Source: Pontibacter roseus DSM 17521
GTDB lineage: Bacteria > Bacteroidota > Bacteroidia > Cytophagales > Hymenobacteraceae
DNA length: 57,703 nucleotides
Assembly (NCBI RefSeq): GCF_000373265.1
Contig: NZ_KB890762.1
Span: forward strand, 1 to 57,703
Direction of reading: 5' to 3'
Within the stretch, counting starts at the first letter, position 1. Each line of letters begins with the position of its first letter. Both the position numbers and the translations under genes were made by a program. The notes below the pieces were generated by a model. It had not been told where the DNA came from. It ran no database searches and was given only the letters and a program-made list of their open reading frames with translations. Shown in pieces: positions 51,828-57,703 of this stretch.

Positions 51828-53309
51828 TTAGTTTCCATCTCGAACGAGCACGAAACGGTGTGCCTGCGGGTGATGACCATCCGGCTTTGCGTAGGAGAAG
51901 CCGGCCTTCTCAAATGAACGGATGGAGGCTACATTCTCTTGTTGCACCAGCCCCTCTACTAACCGCACATCCGGCCTTTGTTGCAGGAGCCGCTGAATAC
52001 CTTTTTGGAGTACTGCGTGCCCCAGCCCTTTGCCCCGGAAACCATCTCTTATCAGGTAGCTGATGGTGGCTGTGTTATCCTCGACTTCAAACCGGATATG
52101 GGCGGCGGGTTCTCCGTTCACCTCAGCAATATAGAGTTTCGTGTCGGGGTTTTCAAGCTTGGAGCGGAACCAGCGGGTGTGGTCTTCCAACGGGATGGGC
52201 TGCGGGTTGAACGAGCGACTGCGCACCTCCGGGTCATTGGCCCATTCAAAGAGCAGCATCAAATCCTCTTGCCCGGCCTCGCGAAGCGTCAGGCTGGCAT
52301 TTAGGTGCAAGGTATAGAAGAATCGCCTGAGCCGTTCGTCGCTTTTGCCATCGAAGTGCCGCCGTTGCGCCTGCAGGCAAGCCTTGAAATTCACTTCTGT
52401 TATACCTGCTGCTAACTGCTCCTGCAGTGCCTCATAATCCCAGGCTATACCTTCTGTCGTTAGAAATCGGTGGATGCCTAATTGGTTGTCGGCGGTTTGC
52501 TTGACAAAGAGCAGCCCTCCAACGGAGGCGTATTCGTAGGAGATGCCGCTGGCGGAGGTGATGGCGGCTGCGCATTTACCCATCAGCCGGCGCAGGCCTT
52601 GGGCAGAGAGGTCGTGGTGCAGGTGAATGTTTGGTTTGTGTTTCTTCCAGTCCTTCAGTTCCTGTAGCCGGGCGTAGGCACTGCCTACCACCACATCCAC
52701 ATGTTGCACACCACCTACCGACTGCAAATCCTCCAGCGCCTGCAGGGTTTGGTTGTCCGGGTCAGCGCCTCCCATGCAGACCAGTACGCGCAGTTCGCCC
52801 CCAGGCAACGCTCTTTTGGCGCGCGCAGCCTCCAGAAAGGCAGGGCGAAGCAAGGCATAGGCCGGCCCCAGCAGCAGGCGGGTATAGGATGCGGTCTGGT
52901 ACTGCTCCGGCTGTATGCCTCCCGCTTGGTTGAGGACGGCATCTGCTACAAAGGGATACGCGTGGATGTCGTCCAGGCAGACCAGCGCGGCGCCCTTGTC
53001 TTTGATGTTCTGTTGGTAGGCCGTGTCGAAGTGATAGCCATCCAGCACCACGATTTCTTCATCAGATATATAGGCGGAAAGCTCATGGGTAAAGCGTTGC
53101 TCGGCGGAATCGGAGGGAGGGAGTATAATGATACCCTGGCATACCTCCCGGATGCGCTCCTGCAAAGCCTGGTCAGGTGCCTGTATGGCGAATACACACT
53201 CGAAGTCCTGGCGGAGCATGTGCACCAGGGCCAGCGAGCGTGTCACATGCCCCAAACCGATGCGGCTGTTCCCGTCTGCTCTGAAAATGATGCGGCGCTT
53301 CTGTTCCAT
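51828..53309 (-). CDS. pseG: PseG hydrolase fused to PseH-like acetyltransferase
   Basis: A 493-residue fusion. The start at 53309 (MEQKRRIIFRADGNSRIGLG) fits PseG. Residues 1-~330 are the UDP-sugar hydrolase PseG, with the catalytic-type GHVTRSLAL segment (H21) and the GT-B-like GGADPDN. Residues ~340-493 are a GNAT acetyltransferase (LREAGQEDLMLLFEWANDP, YLIRDGFRGKGLGHAVL), like PseH, which N-acetylates the 4-amino sugar. The two steps are consecutive in the pathway, so a fusion makes sense. No separate pseH is present. Confidence 0.9.
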   Translation of the reverse strand: MEQKRRIIFRADGNSRIGLGHVTRSLALVHMLRQDFECVFAIQAPDQALQERIREVCQGIIILPPSDSAEQRFTHELSAYISDEEIVVLDGYHFDTAYQQNIKDKGAALVCLDDIHAYPFVADAVLNQAGGIQPEQYQTASYTRLLLGPAYALLRPAFLEAARAKRALPGGELRVLVCMGGADPDNQTLQALEDLQSVGGVQHVDVVVGSAYARLQELKDWKKHKPNIHLHHDLSAQGLRRLMGKCAAAITSASGISYEYASVGGLLFVKQTADNQLGIHRFLTTEGIAWDYEALQEQLAAGITEVNFKACLQAQRRHFDGKSDERLRRFFYTLHLNASLTLREAGQEDLMLLFEWANDPEVRSRSFNPQPIPLEDHTRWFRSKLENPDTKLYIAEVNGEPAAHIRFEVEDNTATISYLIRDGFRGKGLGHAVLQKGIQRLLQQRPDVRLVEGLVQQENVASIRSFEKAGFSYAKPDGHHPQAHRFVLVRDGN

Positions 53310-53383
53310 GGCTTGCTTGGCATTTGGCTGATGCGGTAAAAGCGTCGATTGGTGACAACCCATCACCCGCCCCGCATCAGGGG

Positions 53384-54121
53384 TTATTCACCCAGTTTCT
53401 TCTGCTCTACGTGCGCATTTATTTTTGGTAGCTCCGGATGGCTTTCCAGCAGTTGGATGAGCTGTTCCCCGTCCATCTGCTGTGCCTGATACTGCTCGAT
53501 GAGAACCGTGATGAGTTCCAAATCTTCCGGTGTGTCGAGGGTGATGCGGAACTGGCTGGCGTCCTGGTCACGGGTATAGTGCTGCAGCTGCACGTGTCCG
53601 CTCCGGTTCTGGTTGATGTAAGGCGTCACGTGCTCCAGTTCCTCCTCCCTTGTCGCCCTTTCATAGGCTTCCTGCAACAGGCTGAAAGAGAATACCTCAA
53701 AGTCAAAGCCGCGCGGAAATGTCCGCACCAGCGCGTTGGAGAGGTATACATGCTCATCATCGAGTTCCAGGTATTGCTGCACGGCATCCGCCACCAACTG
53801 CCCATCAATAAGCGGACAGTCAGAAGTGACGCGTACAATGATGTCCAAAGCATGCTCTACAGCACAGCCGTAAAAGCGACTCAGCACATTCTGTTCATCG
53901 CCTCTGAAGCAAGGTATACTCGCCTCGGCCGAAAAGGCAGCGATGGGGTTGTCAGTCGCATTGGTTGTAGTGGCCAGGTATACCTGAAGCCCCGCAGCCT
54001 GCAGCCTGTCGATGTGGTGTTGCAGCATAGCCTTGCCACCAGCCTGGAGTAGGACCTTGCCCGGCAGTCGGGTGCTCGTCATGCGGGCCTGCGAGATGAC
54101 GCCTACTTTCTTAGCGGCCAT
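53384..54121 (-). CDS. SpsF-type cytidylyltransferase-like protein
   Basis: A 245-residue nucleotidyltransferase-fold protein of the SpsF/COG1861 family: GVISQARMTSTRLPGKVLL, YLATTTNATDNPI, and VRVTSDCPLIDGQLVADAV. In the pathway this position is where PseF activates pseudaminic acid to its CMP form. The canonical PseF is NeuA-like, with a different N-terminal motif (ARGGSKR), so the assignment is by context. It overlaps pseC by 11 bp, which suggests coupled translation. Confidence 0.8.
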   Translation of the reverse strand: MAAKKVGVISQARMTSTRLPGKVLLQAGGKAMLQHHIDRLQAAGLQVYLATTTNATDNPIAAFSAEASIPCFRGDEQNVLSRFYGCAVEHALDIIVRVTSDCPLIDGQLVADAVQQYLELDDEHVYLSNALVRTFPRGFDFEVFSFSLLQEAYERATREEELEHVTPYINQNRSGHVQLQHYTRDQDASQFRITLDTPEDLELITVLIEQYQAQQMDGEQLIQLLESHPELPKINAHVEQKKLGE

Positions 54122-55310
54122 TGGCTACGAACTCCTTCACTTTCTCAATCACAAATTGCTGTTCCTCCTCGGTCAGAGTCGGGTACATGGGTAGGCTCAG
54201 GCAGCGGTCGTAGTAGTGCTCGGCCTCCGGGAAGTCTCCTTTTTTATACCCCAGGTTGCGGTAGTAGGGCATGGTATGGGCCGGGATGTAGTGCACTTGG
54301 GCGAAGATGTTGTGCTCGCGCAGGTAATCGTACAGCCCTTTGCGGTCGGCCACCTGCACCACGTAGAGGTGGTAGGCGTGGCCCGTGCCGGCAGCCAGCG
54401 CCTCTGGGGTGGTTACCAGTCTGTCTATACCTTGGAATCCGGCGAAAGCCGCATCGTATACCTGGGCTATTTCTCTTCTTCTGGCCAGGCCTTCGTCGGC
54501 TCGGCTGAGTTGGGAGAGGCCCAGGGCGCAGAGCATGTCGGGGATTCGGTAGTTGTAGCCCAGCGCCTGCATCTCCATGTACCAGCCGCCGTGGTTCTCC
54601 TCCAGCAGGTCCGCCTCGCGCGTGATGCCGTGGGTGCGGTAGAGCAGCAGCTTCCTGTAGAGTTCCTCGTCGTTGGTGGTCACCATGCCGCCCTCGCCCG
54701 TGGCGATGTGCTTGACAGGGTGGAAGGAGAAGATGGCCAGGTCGGCATACCTGCCGTTGCCGCACAGCTGTTTCTCGCCATGGCTGTCGGTGAAGTAGCC
54801 GCCGGGCGCGTGGCAGGCGTCCTCGATAATCCAGAGGCCGTGCTCGTCAGCCAGCTGCCGAAGCGCCTCCAGGTTCACCGGATTGCCCGCAAAGTCCACC
54901 GGGATGATGCCGGCGTAGTAGCCCTTCGGCTTACTTTCCAGCATCTGCCGCACCTTGTCGATGTCTATCAACGCCGTTGCCGGGTCGATGTCGGCGAACT
55001 CCACCGTGCCGCCGCAGTAGCGCACGCAGTTGGCCGAGGCCACGAAGGTGATGGGGGTGGTGATGACGCGTGAGGTTTCATTCACGCCGAGAGCCATGGT
55101 GCACAGGTGAAGCGCGGCCGTGCCATTGCTCACGGCCACGGCATATTTGGCTCCCACGTAACGGGCAAAGGACTGCTCGAACTCGGCCACCTTTGGCCCC
55201 TGCGTCAGGAAGTCCGACTGCAGCGTCTCCACCACGGCGGCGATGTCGGCCTCCGTGATGTGCTGACGGCCGTAAGGTATGGGAGTTCTGAGTTTTGAGT
55301 TCTGAGTCAT
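54111..55310 (-). CDS. pseC: UDP-4-amino-4,6-dideoxy-N-acetyl-beta-L-altrosamine transaminase
   Basis: A 399-residue PLP aminotransferase of the DegT/DnrJ/EryC1 family. It has YGRQHITEADIAAVVETLQSDF, SNGTAALHLCTMALG, IEDACHAPGGYF and the PLP lysine in SFHPVKHIATGEGGM. It makes the 4-amino sugar from the product of PseB. Order and similarity fit PseC. The first codons (MTQNSKLRT) come from a simple repetitive stretch of DNA, so the start might lie later, at PYGRQHI with no methionine nearby; the annotated start is kept. Confidence 0.92.
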   Translation of the reverse strand: MTQNSKLRTPIPYGRQHITEADIAAVVETLQSDFLTQGPKVAEFEQSFARYVGAKYAVAVSNGTAALHLCTMALGVNETSRVITTPITFVASANCVRYCGGTVEFADIDPATALIDIDKVRQMLESKPKGYYAGIIPVDFAGNPVNLEALRQLADEHGLWIIEDACHAPGGYFTDSHGEKQLCGNGRYADLAIFSFHPVKHIATGEGGMVTTNDEELYRKLLLYRTHGITREADLLEENHGGWYMEMQALGYNYRIPDMLCALGLSQLSRADEGLARRREIAQVYDAAFAGFQGIDRLVTTPEALAAGTGHAYHLYVVQVADRKGLYDYLREHNIFAQVHYIPAHTMPYYRNLGYKKGDFPEAEHYYDRCLSLPMYPTLTEEEQQFVIEKVKEFVANGR

Positions 55311-55314
55311 CTGT

Positions 55315-55386
55315 CAGAATTATGAATTAGGAATTACAAATTATGAATGAAAATCAATTCTTAATTCAGCATTCATAATCCTTAAT
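55315..55386. repeat. AT-rich inverted repeat between pseB and pseC
   Basis: AATTATGAATTAGGAATTAC and GAATTCAGCATTCATAATCC-like arms flank a short centre. Same type as 33352 and 46461. Confidence 0.6.
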
Positions 55387-55391
55387 TGATT

Positions 55392-56411
55392 TTACGCAGT
55401 AAAATTCGGGTCCACGTGCTGGCGTATCTGCTCGCGCAGCTGCTCCACGCTGAGCCACTCGCTGTTGGTGCCGGAATTGTACTTAAAGCCCATTTCTACC
55501 ATTTTGCCCTGGTGGGACTTGATGAACTCATCCGTATTCCAGACCGGGGTGGAAGGCAGGATGACGTAATACTTGTCCAACTCCACGGTGCTCAGGGAGT
55601 CGGTTTCAGTAATCATCTCTTCGTGCAGCTTCTCGCCAGGGCGTATGCCCACCACTTCCTGCTGGCAGTTCGGCCCGATGGCCTCAGCCAAATCGGTGAT
55701 GACGTAGGAGGGAATCTTCGGTACGAAAATCTCGCCGCCCCAATGGTGCTCCAGCGCATGGAAAACCAGTTCCACGCCTTCTTCGAGTGAAATGTTGAAG
55801 CGGGTCATCTCTGGGTGTGTGATGGGCAGCACCCCTTCTTCCCGCTTCTTCAGGAAGAAGGGAACCACCGAGCCACGGGAGCCGATTACGTTGCCGTAGC
55901 GTACCACCGAGAACTTGATGTCGCGCTTGCCTTTCATGTTGTTGGCGGCCACAAACAGCTTATCCGAGCACAGTTTGGTAGCGCCGTAGAGGTTGATGGG
56001 AGCGGCTGCCTTGTCCGTGGAAAGCGCCACCACATCCTTCACGCCCGCATCCAGGGCAGCGTTGATGATGTTCTCGGCACCCAGCACGTTGGTCTTGATG
56101 CACTCCATGGGGTTATACTCGGCTGCTGGCACCTGTTTCATGGCGGCGGCATGCACAATGATGTCTATACCTTCGCAGGCGCGCTTGAAGCGCTCGCCGT
56201 CGCGCACGTCGCCAATGAAGTAGCGCACCGAGTCGTACTTACTCTTGGGGAAAACCTGCGACATTTCGAACTGCTTAAGTTCGTCGCGAGAGTAAATGAC
56301 CAACCGTTTCACGTCCGGGAAGCGGGCGTATACCATCTCCACGAATTTCTTTCCAAACGAGCCCGTGCCACCCGTCACCAATATAGACTTATTGTTAAGG
56401 TCTAATGCCAT
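55392..56411 (-). CDS. pseB: UDP-N-acetylglucosamine 4,6-dehydratase (inverting)
   Basis: A 339-residue SDR-family enzyme starting the pseudaminic acid pathway from UDP-GlcNAc. Motifs: TGGTGSFGKKF, YSRDELKQ, HAAAMKQVPAAEYNP and the catalytic STDKAAAPINLYGATK. These are PseB/FlaA1-type residues. It is the first gene of the pse operon on the minus strand. A Bacteroidota-type promoter is likely in the 241-bp gap before it; TAACTTGC-like sequence is the only candidate seen. Confidence 0.94.
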   Translation of the reverse strand: MALDLNNKSILVTGGTGSFGKKFVEMVYARFPDVKRLVIYSRDELKQFEMSQVFPKSKYDSVRYFIGDVRDGERFKRACEGIDIIVHAAAMKQVPAAEYNPMECIKTNVLGAENIINAALDAGVKDVVALSTDKAAAPINLYGATKLCSDKLFVAANNMKGKRDIKFSVVRYGNVIGSRGSVVPFFLKKREEGVLPITHPEMTRFNISLEEGVELVFHALEHHWGGEIFVPKIPSYVITDLAEAIGPNCQQEVVGIRPGEKLHEEMITETDSLSTVELDKYYVILPSTPVWNTDEFIKSHQGKMVEMGFKYNSGTNSEWLSVEQLREQIRQHVDPNFTA

Positions 56412-56652
56412 GCTGATTTTTTGCTTTATACATCGGCTGCGGATTTGTCACCCACACCTGGCTGCAAGTTAAATATTTAATTGTTGATTGTTAATTGATA
56501 AATTGCCGTACGATTAAATTGTCAATTTCTGATGGTTGATTGCTATGGGGGTGATAAGTTGATGACTGGTACATGATGGACACAATCTGTCTTAATTGCT
56601 ATACCTTTCAAACCCTCTAACGCCTGAACTATCTAACGCTCCAACTTCTCTC

Positions 56653-57703
56653 ATGCTCAAAAAGGCTTTTTTCCGGTTGCTGAACGCCTTTGGCTATTAC
56701 TTCCGCTATACCTCGGTGCTGCACCACCCGGGCAGGCAAACCCTGTCGCCCAGCTATGTGCTGCATTTCGACGAGCAGGAGACGGCATTTCTGGAGCAGT
56801 CGGCAGCCAGTTTCAACTATGCGATAGACTACAGCCTGGGCTACCGACAGAAGGAGGAGTACCTGGTCTGGCTGCAGGAAGCGGAAATACTGGGCAACTC
56901 CGGCGCCGTGGCTTTGGAGGGGAAACTGGTGGTAGAGTCCGTGTTGGAGGTGAGCCGGCTGGCGAAATCCAATGCCTTCAAGACGCCAGACCTGCTGCTT
57001 CCTAGTCACAAAAAAGGGGTCTATACCTCGGTGCTGCACCTGCCTTGGGCCGACAACAACAACTACCACTGGTTTTTCGATTGCCTGCCGCGGCTATACC
57101 TGGTACTGGAGACGGTAAAGGAGCCCATCCAAATCATCATGCGCCGCGACATGGCCGCTTACCAACTTGAGACGCTGCGCTTTGTGCTGCAAGACCATCC
57201 GCAGGCGGAAGTGGTCTATATCGGCAAGCATGAGAAATGGCAGATGGAAAGGTTTGTGCTGCCTTCGTTCCTGGCCAAAGCCCAAAGTGGTTACCTGCCC
57301 CCTGATGCCGCCGCCTGGCTCCGGTACAAGGTATGGCGTGGGTATGGCGTGCGGCAAAGCGGCCTCAAGAGGCGCATCTACATCAGTAGGGCCAATGCCA
57401 AGACCCGCCGCGTGCTCAACGAGCCCGACCTGCTGCCCCTGCTGGCCAGGTATGGCGTGGAGGTGGTGCGGGCAGAGGAGTTGAGCTACCAGCAGCAGGT
57501 ACAGCTGTTCTTTGAGGCCGAGGCCGTCGTGGCCCCCCACGGCGCCGGACTGACCAACCTGCTGTTCTCGGAGCAGTGCCGGGTGCTGGAGTTCCACCCC
57601 GCCGACCGCATCAAGACGCACTATTTCCTGCTCTGCAAAGGGCTTGGGTTCAGGTATAGCGCGGTGGTAGGTAGCGAAGGAGACGCACGGGAGAATTATA
57701 CCG
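56653..57703 (+). CDS. GT61 family glycosyltransferase, truncated by the window edge
   Basis: An open frame from ATG at 56653 to the right edge (about 350 codons, no stop), not closed within the window. It encodes a DUF563/GT61-like glycosyltransferase: NYHWFFDCLPRLYL, KRRIYISRANAKTRRVLNE and VVAPHGAGLTNLLFSE are the recognisable parts, the last being the family signature. Such enzymes add sugars such as xylose in surface polysaccharides. It is divergent from pseB, so the two share the 241-bp control region. Confidence 0.85.
   Translation, partial: MLKKAFFRLLNAFGYYFRYTSVLHHPGRQTLSPSYVLHFDEQETAFLEQSAASFNYAIDYSLGYRQKEEYLVWLQEAEILGNSGAVALEGKLVVESVLEVSRLAKSNAFKTPDLLLPSHKKGVYTSVLHLPWADNNNYHWFFDCLPRLYLVLETVKEPIQIIMRRDMAAYQLETLRFVLQDHPQAEVVYIGKHEKWQMERFVLPSFLAKAQSGYLPPDAAAWLRYKVWRGYGVRQSGLKRRIYISRANAKTRRVLNEPDLLPLLARYGVEVVRAEELSYQQQVQLFFEAEAVVAPHGAGLTNLLFSEQCRVLEFHPADRIKTHYFLLCKGLGFRYSAVVGSEGDARENYT

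Noticed and set aside
1..57703. CRISPR array or insertion sequence
   Set aside because: No regularly spaced repeat-spacer series and no transposase or recombinase open frame were found.

Overview
The window looks like a chromosomal segment of a gliding, aerobic Bacteroidota bacterium, most likely a Cytophagales/Hymenobacteraceae member such as Pontibacter or a relative. The basis is gldA-gldF-gldG and gldC, Bacteroidota-type promoters (TTG-N19-TAnnTTTG) in front of tRNA-Glu and the SRP RNA, absence of obvious Shine-Dalgarno sites, and protein content typical of the group (DUF2027-Smr, DUF2279, SIMPL, BFN nuclease). The genus is inferred from sequence style only.

Layout. (1) 1-13,680 is an accessory region ending at a tRNA-Glu gene (13,683-13,754, minus strand). 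It is divided into modules by four copies of a ~45-bp repeat (1-46, 2240-2286, 7806-7849, 11674-11717), all in the same orientation. The repeat resembles a degenerate tRNA-Glu 3' end; three visible copies, and the tRNA itself, sit beside a strong hairpin terminator. Module A holds an AraC regulator and a periplasmic metallo-beta-lactamase-fold hydrolase. Module B holds a cbb3-type oxidase with small accessory membrane proteins, a group III truncated haemoglobin, a cupin and an Rrf2 regulator with three cysteines. Module C holds a 1020-residue Ig-repeat lipoprotein. Module D holds a lipoprotein of unknown function. No recombinase is present in the window; the array seems to continue to the left. 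This is the most unusual feature of the window.

(2) 13,900-32,315 is mostly conserved chromosome: small unknown proteins, SIMPL, rnpB, Smr, pyruvate carboxylase, etfBA, a BFN nuclease, a CNT nucleoside transporter, mlaEF, two short-chain dehydrogenases and an outer-membrane barrel protein. (3) 32,436-47,492 carries gldAFG, dnaN, gldC, dcd, hemL, a TPR/periplasmic-binding lipoprotein-like protein, guaA, the SRP RNA, a transaldolase-family aldolase and ftsE. (4) 47,928-57,703 is a surface glycan locus: pseB, pseC, an SpsF-type nucleotidyltransferase, a pseG-pseH fusion and pseI, followed by a glycosyltransferase-like protein and a Wzx-type flippase, all on the minus strand. A GT61 glycosyltransferase runs off the right edge. 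Together these should make CMP-pseudaminic acid from UDP-GlcNAc and build it into an exported polysaccharide.

Between genes there are interspersed repeats: a ~150-200 bp family (three copies) with a hairpin whose stem varies but stays paired, CCCCCTTCGAAGGGGG palindromes, AT-rich inverted repeats inside operons, and a very frequent hexamer GGTATA/TATACC found in and between genes.
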